NCBI GenBank assembly: GCA_963756815.1
Contig: CAVWPR010000038.1
Coordinates: 39,568-103,567 of the forward strand
Reading direction: 5' to 3'
DNA length: 64,000 nucleotides
From: JAENVU01 sp963756815
GTDB lineage: Bacteria > Actinomycetota > Acidimicrobiia > IMCC26256 > JAENVU01
This document shows positions 44,459 through 54,441 of this stretch, in pieces (position 1 is the stretch's first letter; each line of letters starts with the position of its first letter). Under the pieces are notes generated by a model that saw only the letters and a list, made by a program, of their open reading frames with translations, had not been told where the DNA came from and did not search any database. A program made the translations under genes and the position numbers.

Positions 44459-45334
44459 ATGCTGCGCCTGGTCCTGCCCAAGGGGAGCCTCGAGAAGGCG
44501 ACGTTCCAGCTGTTCGCGGACGCCGACCTCGCCGTCGTCCGCGGCTCGGACGTCGACTACCGGGGCACCATCGACGATCCGCGTGTCACCGAGGTGATGG
44601 TGCTGCGTCCCCAGGAGATCCCGCGCTACGTCGCGTCGGGGATGTTCGACCTGGGCATCACCGGTCGCGACTGGGTGGAGGAGACGTCGGCCGACGTCGT
44701 GACGCTCACCGAGCTGCACTACTCGAAGGCCACCGCCCGTCCGATCCGGATGGTGCTCGCCGTCTCCGGGGACTCGGCGGTGGAGTCGGTGAAGGAACTT
44801 CCCGCCGGCGTGCGCGTCCAGACCGAGTACCCGGAGCTGACGCGGCGGTTCTTCGAGCAGGCGGGGGTCGACGCGCAGATCACGCTCTCGTACGGCGCCA
44901 CCGAGGCGAAGATCCCCGAGATCGCCGACGCGGTGGTGGAGATCACCGAGACCGGTCGCGCCCTGCGCGCCGCCGGCCTCAAGATCATCGAGACGATCGT
45001 CGTGTCCTACACCGAGCTCATCGCCAACCCCGCGAGCCACGCCGATCCGGAGAAGCGCAAGGCGATGGAGCAGCTGATGACGCTGCTGAGCGGTGCGCTC
45101 GAAGCGCGCGGGCGCGTGTTGGTGAAGCTCAACGTCGACGAGACGAACCTCTCGAGGGTGATCGACCTCCTGCCCGCGTTGAAGTCGCCGACGGTGAGCA
45201 AGCTCTACGGCGACGACGCGTTCGCGGTGGAGACCGTGGTCGCGAAGGCCGAGATCAACACGTTGATCCCGGCGCTGCGCGACTGCGGCGCCACCGACAT
45301 CATCGAGCTGCCGATCCTGAAGATCGTCCACTGA
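44459..45334 (+). CDS. hisG: ATP phosphoribosyltransferase, long form
   Basis: First step of histidine synthesis, feedback-inhibited by histidine. 291 residues: the N-terminus MLRLVLPKGSLEKATFQLF, MVLRPQEIPRYVASGMFDLG, ITGRDWVEE and PRP-binding EIADAVVEITETGRALRAAG. The C-terminal ACT-like regulatory domain (LVKLNVDETNLSRVIDLLPA, PTVSKLYGDDAFAVETVVAK) marks the long form, which needs no HisZ. In relatives hisE lies beside hisG; here the neighbour is ribH, so hisE must be elsewhere. Confidence 0.96.
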   Translation: MLRLVLPKGSLEKATFQLFADADLAVVRGSDVDYRGTIDDPRVTEVMVLRPQEIPRYVASGMFDLGITGRDWVEETSADVVTLTELHYSKATARPIRMVLAVSGDSAVESVKELPAGVRVQTEYPELTRRFFEQAGVDAQITLSYGATEAKIPEIADAVVEITETGRALRAAGLKIIETIVVSYTELIANPASHADPEKRKAMEQLMTLLSGALEARGRVLVKLNVDETNLSRVIDLLPALKSPTVSKLYGDDAFAVETVVAKAEINTLIPALRDCGATDIIELPILKIVH

Positions 45335-45336
45335 CG

Positions 45337-45546
45337 ATGCCGTCGGGGACGGTGACGGCGTTCGACGAGCGGCGCGGGCTCGGCCGGATCCGGGGCGCCG
45401 ACGCGACCGAGCACACGTTCCACGCCACCCAGATCGCCGACGGCTCGCGCACGATCCGCGTCGGCCAGCCGGTCGAGTTCGAGATCGCGCCCGGCCGCGT
45501 CGGCGACTGGGAGGCGATCCGGATCCGCAAGATCGGAACGGAGTGA
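45337..45546 (+). CDS. Small cold-shock-domain-like protein
   Basis: 69 residues, one OB-fold: MPSGTVTAFDERRGLGRIRG, then HTFHATQIADGSRTIRVGQP and VEFEIAPG. The layout (G-x-V-x-x-F-D, G-x-G-x-I, H-x-x-x-I) mirrors cold-shock proteins, but the RNA-binding aromatic FGFI is GRIR, so nucleic-acid binding may be reduced. It starts 2 bases after the hisG stop and is likely co-transcribed. Confidence 0.7.
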   Translation: MPSGTVTAFDERRGLGRIRGADATEHTFHATQIADGSRTIRVGQPVEFEIAPGRVGDWEAIRIRKIGTE

Positions 45547-45553
45547 GGGCGAC

Positions 45554-46403
45554 GTGAACTCGTGGACGGTCGGTGAGGTCCGGATCACGAGCGTCGTCGA
45601 GATCGAGGCGCCGATCCCGGTCGAGGTGATCCTGCCGCGCGCCACGGCCGACGCGGTGCTCGCGCACCCCTGGCTCCAGCCCGACTTCGCGACGGACGAC
45701 GGCTCGATCCACCTGCGCATCCAGCTGCTCGTCGTGGAGTCCCAGGGCCGCCGGATCGCGATCGACACCTGCGTCGGCAACGACAAGGACCGCACCGAGC
45801 CGATCTTCCATCACATGCAGCTCCCGTTCCTCGACGCCATGAGCGCGGCCGGGTTCCCACCCGAGTCGATCGACACGGTGGTCTGCACGCACCTCCATCA
45901 GGACCACGTCGGGTGGAACACGCGCTGGGTCGACGGCGCGTGGGTGCCGACCTTCCCGAACGCGCGCGTACCTCTTCGGCCGGGTCGAGGCCGAGCACTG
46001 GGACGCGTACGGCATCCACGAGGACGGCGACGTCTACGGCGACTCCGTCCGTCCGGTGATCGAGGCGGGGCTGGTCGACCTCGTCGAGTTCGGCCATCGG
46101 GTCACGGACGAGGTGGTGATGGAGCCGACACCGGGGCACTCACCGGGCCACCAGAGCGTGCACATCACCTCGTCCGGGGCCGAGGCGCTGATCACCGGCG
46201 ACGTCGTGCACCACCCGTTGCAGTGCGCGGCACCGGACCTGGAGAGCGCGTTCGACTCGGACGCCGACGCGGCCCGCGCGACCCGCCGGGCCCTGCTCGA
46301 GCGCTACGACGGCACCGAGGTCCTGGTCATCGGCACGCACTTCGGCGGGCGGGGCGCCGGCCGGCTCGTCGCCGACGGCGACGCCTGGCGGCTCGAGGTC
46401 TGA
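45554..46403 (+). CDS. Metallo-beta-lactamase-fold hydrolase, one frameshift
   Basis: 282 residues. Metal-site motifs: TVVCTHLHQDHVGWNTRWVD (HxHxDH read as HLHQDH, near residues 113-118), VMEPTPGHSPGHQSVHI, ALITGDVVHHPLQ and VIGTHFGGRGAGRLV. An extra base near 45970 shifts the centre; corrected it reads NARYLFGRVEAEHWDAYGI. The pattern is close to lactonase/N-acyl-homoserine-lactonase-like and other MBL hydrolases. GTG start, 7 bases after the previous gene. Beside an amidohydrolase, which may act on the product; inference. Confidence 0.85.
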
Positions 46404-46406
46404 CGC

Positions 46407-47784
46407 ATGGCGCGGCCGCTCCCGACGTTGCTGCGGCCGTTGCACTCGGACGAGTACCTGCCGGTCACGCCGCACCGCGCGCTCGCACGGGCCACCGATC
46501 TCGTGGCGCGTTCCGTGTCGGACGTCGCCCACCGCCTCCGGCTCGACGCCGGCGAGTACGCCCACGACCGGCGCGCGACCGCCCTCGCGCTGCGGGCCAT
46601 CGACGCCGCGCACGGCGGCGGCTTCTACGCGGTGACCGAGGACGCGCGGCACGACCGCGCCGCGGCGGACGACGGGTTCCGCGCCCTCGGTCCGGTCGTC
46701 GACGTCCAGACCCACCTCGTCGACCCGGTGCTCTGGCACGGCCCGCACGCGGCTGCGCTCGGCCACTTCCTGCGCACGGTGGACCCGGAGCGCTGGCCGG
46801 GATCCGTGGACCCGCGTGCCATCGACGCCGGCGCGTGGGCGGCGCTCGTGTTCGGCGCCAGCGAGACCGCGGTCGCACTGCTCACCTCGACCCCGGGGCC
46901 GCCGGGCGAGAACGTGCTCGAGAACGCCCAGATCTCGAGCGTGCGCGACGTGACCGACCGCTACGCCGGGACCGGACGGGTGCTCACCCACACGATCGTG
47001 CACCCGAACCTCGGCCCCGCCGAGCTCGACCGCATGGGGGAGTGGTCCCGCACGCTCCGGCCGTCGGCGTGGAAGGTGTACACGCTCGCCGGCCCGCCGA
47101 CGACGGCGTCGCCGACCGGTGGCTGGTTCCTCGACGACGAGGAGATCGGCACGCCGTTCCTCGAACGCGTCGCTGCGCTCGGCCCGCGGATCGTGTGCGC
47201 GCACAAGGGGCTCGGCGGACCGGTGCCCGACGCCTCGGTCGGCGGCGGCCTCACCGCGCGACATCGGTCCGGCCGCGGCCGCGTTCGGCGACATCGACTT
47301 CGTCGTCTACCACTCTGGCTACGAGCGGGATCCGCACGGTGCCGAGGCCGCGTTCGACCCGATCGCGCCGAGTGGCGTGGACCGGCTCGTCGCGTCCGCT
47401 CGTGCGCACGGCATCGGGCCGGGCGGCAACGTCTGGGCCGAGCTCGGCAGCACGTGGTTCCTCGCGCTGCGCCGGCCGGTGGAGGCCGCCCACGTGCTCG
47501 GCAAGCTCCTCGCACAGTTCGGTCCGGAGCGGATCCTCTGGGGGACCGACAGCACGTGGTACGGGTCGCCGCAGCCACTGATCGACGCGTTCCGCGCCTT
47601 CACGATCCCGGAGCGGATGCAGGCGGAGTTCGGGTACCCGCCCCTGACCGATGCGGTGAAGGCGCTGATCCTCGGCGCGAACGCCGCGTCCCTGTACGGG
47701 ATCGAGCCGCCGGCGCCGCCGGCCCCGGTCCCGCCGGGGCTCGTGCCGGCACTGCTGGGCGCGATCGACGCGACCCGTGCCTGA
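46407..47784 (+). CDS. Amidohydrolase family 2 (ACMSD/LigW-like) metal hydrolase, one frameshift
   Basis: 458 residues after removing a base near 47255. TIM-barrel metal hydrolase: the first site normally reads DxHxH and is VVDVQTHLVDPVLWHG here (DVQTH), followed by HTIVHPNLGPAELD, RIVCAHKGLGG, DFVVYHSGYERDP and ILWGTDSTWYGSPQPLIDAF with the catalytic Asp. The family contains decarboxylases and hydrolases of aromatic or lactone substrates. The N-terminal 90 residues (RPLHSDEYLPVTPHRALARA) are extra. The first metal His is Gln, as in the pyrC product; whether activity remains is open. It follows the MBL gene by 3 bases. Confidence 0.82.
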
Positions 47785-47847
47785 CCGAAGGGTTGCACCG
47801 CGTCGCCCGCGACGGCGACACTCCACGCGGTCGATCGACGACCTGGA

Positions 47848-50800
47848 GTGAGGGTGGGACCTTCCGAGGCGGGAGGCCCCAGGCTGCGACTGCTGGGGCC
47901 GGTGTCGTTGCACGCGAGTGGCGCGACGCTGCCGCTCGGCGGCCCGCGCCTGCGTGCCATCCTCGCCCACCTCGCGCTGCACGCCGGTTCGACCGTCGCG
48001 ACCGAGCGCCTGGTCCGCGCCGTGTGGGGCGACGACGAGCCGCCCTCCGTGGCGAAGTCGCTGTCCACGCAGATCAGCCGGTTGCGCAGGACCATCGCGC
48101 CGCTCGGCTGGTCACTGGAGCACACCGGCCACGGGTACCGCCTCTCGGCCCCCGCCGATGCGATCGACGCCCTGGAGTTCGAGCGGCGCACCCTCGCGAT
48201 GGGTTCCCGGGGGGCGACGGTGGCCGAGCTCGAGCGCGTGCTCGCGCTGTGGCACGGGGAGCCGCTCGACGGGTTGGGCGACCCACCCTTCCGCGCCGCG
48301 GTCGTGGCCCGGCTGACCGAGCTCCGCGCCCGGTTGGAGGTCCGGCTGATCGAGGCACGCCTGCGCGAGGGCGACCTGGTCGTGGCACTCGCCGAGCTGG
48401 AGCGGATCGTGGAGGCGCGCCCCTACGACGAGCACGCGTGGGCGTTGTACATGCGCGCCCTCGCGCACGGGGGCCGGCGCCGGGACGCGCTCGAGGTCTA
48501 CCAGCGCGTCCGGCGGATCCTCGTCGACGATCTCGGCGTCGAGCCCGGCGCCGAGCTGCGCGGGGCAGAGTCCGAGATCCTCGGCGGGTCGGTACCGGAG
48601 GCGTGGAGCGGGAGCGCCGGCGCGGACGTGGACGTGCCCGAGCTGGTCGGGCGGATCGACGAGCTCGACCGCCTGGCGCGCGCTCGGGAGGCGCTGGCGC
48701 ACGACGGCCTCGGCCTGGTCGTCCTGAGCGGCGAGCCGGGGATCGGGAAGACCGCGCTCGCCGCCGAGTTCGTCCGCCGGACCGCGCACGCCGGCATCTC
48801 GACAGTGGTCGGCGCCTGCGACCGCACCGGCGCGGTCCCGCTGCAGGCGATCCTCCGCGGGTTGGAGCCGGTGCTCGACCGTGCGCCGCTCGACGGCGCG
48901 GGCGCCGGGTCCACGGCGGCGGCCGACGACGCGTCGGCGCTGCGGGACGATCCGCAGACCCGAGCCGCGTCGGCTCGTGCGAGCGATCGGTGACGTGTTC
49001 GCGACGCTGACCGAGGCCGGGCCCGTGGTCGTCGTGCTCGACGATCTGCAGTGGGCGGACCCCCTCTCCCTCGCGGTGGTCGACCACCTGGTCACCGAGC
49101 GACGGTCGCTGCCACTGCTGCTGGTGTGTGTCGCGCGTGACGACGACGGTGACGGCGCCCGCCGGGCGCTGACGCTGCTGAACGGTCTCGGTCGCAGCAT
49201 CGCCGTCGAGCGCCTCGAGCTGCGCCGGCTCAGCGCCGACGAGACGACGGCGCTCGTCCGGTCGCTGTCGACCGGCGCGAGCGAGCACGCGCTCGACCAG
49301 ATCGCGGGTGCGAGCGGGGGGAACCCGCTGTTCGCCTCGCTGCTCGCGCGCCTCGTGGACGACCTCGGAGCCGTCCCGCGCACCCTGCCGGGAGAGCTCC
49401 GGAGCGTCATCGACGAGCGGCTCGTCCCGCTGTCACCGGAGTGCCGTTCGCTGCTCGTCGCGGGCGCGGTGCTCGGTGAGACCTTCTCGCTGCCCGACGC
49501 TTCGGCGATCTGCGGGCAACCGCTCGCCGCGGCCGAGTCCGGCGCGCACGAGGCGCGACGGGCCGGGCTGCTCGGGGTCGCGGACGGCGACCTCGCGTTC
49601 GCGCACGGACTGATCCGGCAGGCACTGCTCGAGCAGGTCGACACGAGCACCTCGGCCCATCTCCATCTCGCCGCCGCGCGCCTCGTCGCCTCGGTGCGCC
49701 CGGACGACGTCATCGCCATCGCCGGCCACCTGGTGCCGCGCGCAACCGCTGGTCGAGCACGACGAGCTGCTCGAGGTCACGAGTGCCGCCGCGAAGCACG
49801 CGCTGGCGCTCGGCGCGCTCGACACGTCGGCGGATCTGTTCGCGGTGGCGCTCGACACGGCGGTCCCCGAGTCGGCGGCGGCGGCCGAGGCCGCGATCGG
49901 CCTGGGCGTGACCGGCGCGCTCACCGGCCGGTCCGGGCGGGACTGGACCCGGCTGCTCGAGGAGGCTCGGACGTTGGCCCGGCGGCTGGGCCGGTGGGAG
50001 CTGGTCGCGGAGGCGGAGCTCGCGGACACGCGGTTCGGGCTCCCGGCGTCCATCCCCGAGGCCCGCGCCGCGATCGAGCGGGCGCGCGAGGTGCTCGACC
50101 ACCTCGACCCGGCCGAGGACGTGCGTCGGGCCGCCATGTACCTCTGGATCGCGAACAACGCCATGAGCTTCGACGCGCCGGCCGCGGAGTGTGCGCTCGC
50201 CGAGGCCGCGGTCATCGACTGCGCGGACCCCCGGCTGCCGTTGCTCGTCGACATCACGCGGCTGCGGCTCGACGACACGCAGGGATCCGACCCACAGTCG
50301 ATGCTCACCGACGCCCTCGACGTGCAACGGCGCGCGCTGGAGCAGCACGACCTCGCGAACGCGGCCACCGCGGGGGCGCTGACCGAGGTCGCCCGCCTGC
50401 GGTTGGGCGACACCCGGCGCGGGTCCGACGTCGACCGCTACATCACGTGGGCCCGGCGTGGCGGTGACGTCCGGGTGGAGGCGGTGCTCGGGGCGGTGCG
50501 CACGTCGTTCGCGTTGGCGACGGCGCCGATGGACGAGGCGGACCGGATCAGTCTGGAGGCGCAGGAGCAGACGCCGCCCACGGCGGTGGCGTTCGCCGCT
50601 GCGGCTCGCCTCGTGCAGCTGAGCGTGATCCGACGCGAGCAGCTCCGGCTCCGTGAGCTCGAGGGCGTGATCGACGCGGTCCTGTCGGTGGCGCCACGCA
50701 GCGGTCTCGACGGGCTGCGCGCCGCGGTGCAGCTCGAGCTGGGTGACGAGGAGGCGGCGCGCAGGTCCCTCGCGCAGTTCCGCCTCGCGCTGCCCACGCT

Positions 50801-51224
50801 CAATCGGGACTGGGGTCACGACGCCGCGCTGGTGTTCGCGGTCGACGTCGCGTACGACCTGGGCGAACCCGACGGCGTCGGCGAGATCGCGCGCCGGCTC
50901 GAGCGCGCGACCGGTCGCGTCCTGGTCGCCGTGAACGGGCTCGCCGTGTTCGGCCGGGCCGACCGCTACCTCGGGCGGGCCGCCCAGCTCCAGGGCGACC
51001 TCGACGGCGCGGTCGACTGGTTCGTCCGGGCGCGCGACCTCGACGAGGCGAGCGGGTGCGCGCTGTGGGCCGCCTGGGCCCGGCACGACGAGGCACGTGC
51101 ACGCCTCGCGCGCGACCACGACGACGACCGGGCGCTGGGTCGGCGGCTGGCGGCGGAGGCCGCGCCAATTGCCCGGCAGTACGGCTCGCGGCGGCTGGTC
51201 CAGGCGCTGCGCCGGCTCGGCTGA
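47848..51224 (+). CDS. SARP/BTAD-type AAA transcriptional regulator with TPR-like C-terminus, two frameshifts
   Basis: 1,124 residues once bases near 48962 and 49745 are removed. Domains: OmpR-type winged helix (RAILAHLALHAGSTVATERL, SLSTQISRLRRTI, about 10-95); BTAD helical domain (PYDEHAWALYMRALAHGGRR, DDLGVEPGAELR, to about 245); AAA ATPase with Walker A LSGEPGIGKTALAAE near 295 and Walker B VVVLDDLQWADPLSLAVVDH near 394; then a 600-residue helical repeat region, probably TPR-like. Such proteins activate secondary metabolism or stress genes in response to unknown ligands. No biosynthetic cluster is adjacent; the MBL-amidohydrolase pair just upstream is the only plausible local target. Confidence 0.9.
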
Positions 51225-51303
51225 GGTCGTTTGTCCGGCGTTTGCCGGTCGTCGTCAGGATCCGGGCGAGAGCGCGTGGGGTCCCCAGCCTCACGCGCGG
51301 CGT

Positions 51304-51376
51304 GCACGCCTCCGGTGGGCTCGCGATGACCCGAGTGGTCGTCGCACGAAGGGCAGGGTTCCCACCGGAGGCGTGC
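51304..51376. terminator. Perfect 16-bp inverted repeat between convergent genes
   Basis: GCACGCCTCCGGTGGG (51304-51319) and CCCACCGGAGGCGTGC (51361-51376) are exact complements around a 41-base loop, in the 185-base gap between the regulator and the DUF2207 gene that converges on it. A bidirectional terminator is likely; a small mobile-element end or a protein site is possible. There is no T-tract. The rest of the gap shows nothing else. Confidence 0.6.
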
Positions 51377-51409
51377 CCTCGCCGCCGGTGGGAGACCGGC
51401 CGCGACGCC

Positions 51410-53179
51410 TCAGCCGGCGCCGATCCCGCCGCCGCCTCCGCCGCCACCCCCACCGCCCGAGAAGCCGCCGCCGCCCCCGGAGCTGCTCGACGGCGGAGTG
51501 AACGCGCCGGTCGAGGCGCCGAGGCCGGACGCGAAGTTGCCGATCGAGCCGAACGAAGCGGTCGTGCCCGGATCATGGGCGATGTACCAGGGCGCGAACG
51601 CGGCGCGCTCCTCGGGCGGCAGGTGCACCGCCAGGCCCTCGGCGAGCTGCTCGCTCACGCCGAGCGCGGCGGCGTAGACGAGGTAGCGCTCCCAGAGCAC
51701 GAGGTGGCCGACGGGCGCGTCGGCGAGCTGACTGAAGTCGTGCAGGTAGTTCCGCACGCCCCGCCACTGGAGGTAGCGCACCTGGCCCTCGGGGCTGCGC
51801 TGGCGGAGCAGCGGCGTCAGCGCGATCTGCACCGCGGCCCAAACGACCGCGATGCCGCCGATCGCCCAGAGGCGGAGTCCGAGGGCGCCGACGCCGGCCA
51901 GCCCGACGACGATCGCGGCGAGGACGTTGAGCACGAACGGCTTCGAGCGGTGGCCGTTGATGTACTTCCGCCCGCGCAGGCTCGAGGCGGCGTCGGCCTT
52001 GAAGTCGTTCCACCGTCGGAGCGACTCGGTCTGGTGGCTGCGGGCATTGTGTGCGATCTCGGACTGCAGGACGGGGGACCCGTCGGCGAAGACCTGGTCG
52101 AGCGCGCTGCGCTCGAAGCCCTTGAGCGGGTCGCGGGGCTGATCGTTCAGCGTCAACTCGTAGTCGACCTTGTCGGCGAGCAGCACACGGTCCTCGCGCA
52201 CCTCGTGCACCTTCAGGAAGCCTCGCTGCGCGAGGTCGAGGATCGTCGCCGAGAACGCGGTGGGTCCGATGGCGCCCCAGTGCATGAGCCCGCTGACGAC
52301 GGCCGGCGGGTCGTCGGGGAGATCACGCACGTACTCGCCGATCTCGACCGCGGGCGTCGGCTCCTTGCCGAAGCGGCGCCACAGGACGAAGAACACGATC
52401 AGACCGGCGAGGGTCACGAGCGGCACCACGACGGTGAGCGCGGAGCGTGCGTCGCGCTCTCGTTGCGCGTCCTGCGCGGCGCGCGCCCGCTCGTCGTTCG
52501 CGGCACGTGCCCACGACCGTTCCTCCCGCAGGATCTGCTGGAGCTTCGGCGGCTGGGTGACCGGCAGCGCGGGCAGCCGGGCCGGGGGGATCGCGACGCG
52601 CCCCTCCACGAAGGTCCCCTGCGGCACGTCCGGCGCCCGCCAGCGCACCGTGTCGGGCCCGACGCGCACCACACCGGTCAGCGGCCCGTGGCCCCAGGCC
52701 CGCAGCCGGTCCGGGCCGGGCGGCACGTGCAGGGTCGCGGTGACGAGCCCGATGGTCGGGTGGTCCTCGCCGACCCACTTCCAGTACAGCTCGGCGACGT
52801 CCGGGGTCCCGATGGTGGCGCCGGTCACGGTGTAGGAGATGTCGAACGTGCGCGTCTCGTCCTCGGCGGTGAAGAACCACTGCAGGTTGTACGGCGCGCC
52901 CGACGTGAGCAGCTCCTGCCCGTGCTCGGTGACGTGCACGTCGCTGATCGTGTACGCGCCGACCGGGATCGGCCGGGTGCCGTAGTGGAACTGCCCGGTG
53001 AAGTCGTAGGTGATGTGCTCCACGACGCGCATCGAGCCGTCGGTGGCGAGAGTCGCGTCGACGGCGACGCGCGGCAGCGTGAACTGCTTCTTCGGGAAGA
53101 GGAGCGCCGCCGCGAGGATGCCGCCGGTGAGCAGGACGGCGAAGACGATCGAGGCGACGATGCGGAACGTGCGCCGCAC
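51410..53179 (-). CDS. DUF2207 membrane protein with glycine-rich tail
   Basis: 589 residues. N-terminal membrane helix (IVASIVFAVLLTGGILAAAL), an extracytoplasmic beta domain typical of DUF2207 (VDATLATDGSMRVVEHITYD, FHYGTRPIPVGAYTISDVHV), and a second helix (VVVPLVTLAGLIVFFVLW). Then a cytosolic winged-helix-like part (GAIGPTAFSATILDLAQRGF), a double helix (VLNVLAAIVVGLAGVGALGL and following), and a Ser/Gly tail with runs of 5, 4 and 11 glycines separated by short residues. Function unknown; DUF2207 proteins are widespread in actinobacteria. The tail is typical of the family. Start ATG 53179. Confidence 0.85.
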   Translation of the reverse strand: MRRTFRIVASIVFAVLLTGGILAAALLFPKKQFTLPRVAVDATLATDGSMRVVEHITYDFTGQFHYGTRPIPVGAYTISDVHVTEHGQELLTSGAPYNLQWFFTAEDETRTFDISYTVTGATIGTPDVAELYWKWVGEDHPTIGLVTATLHVPPGPDRLRAWGHGPLTGVVRVGPDTVRWRAPDVPQGTFVEGRVAIPPARLPALPVTQPPKLQQILREERSWARAANDERARAAQDAQRERDARSALTVVVPLVTLAGLIVFFVLWRRFGKEPTPAVEIGEYVRDLPDDPPAVVSGLMHWGAIGPTAFSATILDLAQRGFLKVHEVREDRVLLADKVDYELTLNDQPRDPLKGFERSALDQVFADGSPVLQSEIAHNARSHQTESLRRWNDFKADAASSLRGRKYINGHRSKPFVLNVLAAIVVGLAGVGALGLRLWAIGGIAVVWAAVQIALTPLLRQRSPEGQVRYLQWRGVRNYLHDFSQLADAPVGHLVLWERYLVYAAALGVSEQLAEGLAVHLPPEERAAFAPWYIAHDPGTTASFGSIGNFASGLGASTGAFTPPSSSSGGGGGFSGGGGGGGGGGGIGAG

Positions 53180-53188
53180 GCGTGCCGG

Positions 53189-53599
53189 CTACTCCCCGGG
53201 TGCGGCCGGGTTCGACACCTCGACGTACGCGAGCCGCAGCTGGGCGAGCACCTGCCGCAGCGGCTCGTCGTTCGGGGCGAGCCGCTCGCCGAGCCCCTCG
53301 ACGAGGGTGGCGAGGGCGTCGATCGCGAGCGCGGCCTGGCCGAGGGACTCGGGCCGCTCCGCCGCGATGCCGAGGTGCAGCACGCCGAGCTCCTGGAGCT
53401 GGACCGCGAACTGCGCCACGATCAGCTCGACCGGCGTCGCCGCGAGCCGGGCGAGCATCTCCCGCATCTCCTCGGGGTCGAGCTCCTCCTCGGGCCCGGG
53501 ACCGCCGCCCGTGGGGCCGCCGGGACCGCCCGCGCCGGGTTCGCCCGGGCGGTCCGGTTCGACGGGTTGTTCACCGTATGGAGTCCAGAGGCTGCTCAT
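53189..53599 (-). CDS. DUF1844 family protein
   Basis: 136 residues from ATG 53599 (MSSLWTPYGEQPVEPDRPGE). A Pro/Gly linker is followed by the DUF1844 helical domain: EMREMLARLAATPVELIVAQ, QLQELGVLHLGI and LGQAALAIDALATLVEGLGE. It is found head-to-head with infC in many actinobacteria, as here. Function unknown. The frame extends upstream but without family similarity. Confidence 0.82.
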   Translation of the reverse strand: MSSLWTPYGEQPVEPDRPGEPGAGGPGGPTGGGPGPEEELDPEEMREMLARLAATPVELIVAQFAVQLQELGVLHLGIAAERPESLGQAALAIDALATLVEGLGERLAPNDEPLRQVLAQLRLAYVEVSNPAAPGE

Positions 53600-53635
53600 G
53601 TGCCTGGTATGGTGCCACGGCAATCCAACAGGGAA

Positions 53636-53665
53636 GTGGGACCGCACGCATCTCGTGGTCCCCAC
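53636..53665 (+). promoter_or_regulatory. infC leader hairpin
   Basis: GTGGGACC (53636-53643) can pair with GGTCCCCAC (53657-53665) with one bulge. It lies in the 239-base DUF1844-infC gap, after a TATGGT -10-like box (53609-53614). The long leader is a reasonable place for ribosomal-protein or IF3 control, but I cannot identify the mechanism. Confidence 0.35.
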
Positions 53666-53838
53666 CCGGCCGGTCACCATCCGAGACGGTCTCGCCTCGG
53701 CGGTCTCCGCGTCCGGGTCGTCCTTCGAATCGGTCGACCCCGTTCCGGCGACGGATCGGTGGCCGCGCGGCGGAGCTTCCTCGTGAATCAGCCGTCGGCG
53801 TGGCCCGGCGGGTCCCGAATCGGAGAGGTGATGCCAAC

Positions 53839-54438
53839 ATCGCTGCTGTAGACGAAGCCCGGATCAACGACCGCATCCGCGCCCGCGAGGTGCTCCTGAT
53901 CGGTGAGGACGGCGCCAAGCTCGGCATCAAGCCGTTGCCGCAGGCCCTCGCCATCGCCCGCGAGGCGGAGTTGGACCTCGTGGAGGTCGGTCCCGGCAAG
54001 GACGATCGTCCGCCCGTGTGCCGGATCATGGACTACCGGCGTTGGCAGTACGAGCAGCAGCAGCGGCGCAAGGAGTCGCGCAAGAAGGCGACGAACGTCG
54101 TCATCAAGGAGATGAAGTACCGCCCGAAGATCGACATCCACGACTACACGACCAAGACCAAGAAGGTCGTGCAGTTCCTGGGCGAGGGCCACAAGGTGAA
54201 GGTCACGATCATGTTCCGTGGCCGGGAGATGGCCCACCCGGAGCTCGGGCGCAAGATCCTCGACCAGCTCGCCACCGACGTCGCCGAGATCGCCATGGTC
54301 GAGTCGGCGCCCCGCCAGGACGGACGCAACATGACGATGGTGTTGCACCCGACCAAGAAGCCGAAGCCCACCAAGAAGGACGAGCGCCAGGGCGCACCCG
54401 CCGACGCGGCGGCCGCGACCGAGGCCGGAGGAGCCTGA
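53839..54438 (+). CDS. infC: Translation initiation factor IF-3, AUC start
   Basis: Prevents premature subunit joining and checks start-codon pairing. 199 residues. N-domain: INDRIRAREVLLIGEDGAKL; linker: PVCRIMDYRRWQYEQQQRR; C-domain: KEMKYRPKIDIHDYTTKTKK, VKVTIMFRGREMAHPELGRK. The start is the AUC at 53839 (IAAVDEARINDR): AGGTGAT, a strong anti-Shine-Dalgarno match, ends 6 bases before it. IF3 genes classically use AUU/AUC, so that IF3 represses its own synthesis. The nearby ATG 53831 encodes only MPTSLL then TAG in another frame. A GTG at 53800 is in frame but adds unlike residues. Acidic tail GAPADAAAATEAGGA. Confidence 0.93.
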   Translation: MAAVDEARINDRIRAREVLLIGEDGAKLGIKPLPQALAIAREAELDLVEVGPGKDDRPPVCRIMDYRRWQYEQQQRRKESRKKATNVVIKEMKYRPKIDIHDYTTKTKKVVQFLGEGHKVKVTIMFRGREMAHPELGRKILDQLATDVAEIAMVESAPRQDGRNMTMVLHPTKKPKPTKKDERQGAPADAAAATEAGGA

Positions 54439-54441
54439 ACC

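Noticed and set aside
51410..51480. A simple-sequence glycine repeat as a CRISPR-like or slippage array
   Set aside because: It is the coding region of the Gly-rich tail typical of DUF2207 proteins; there are no unique spacers.
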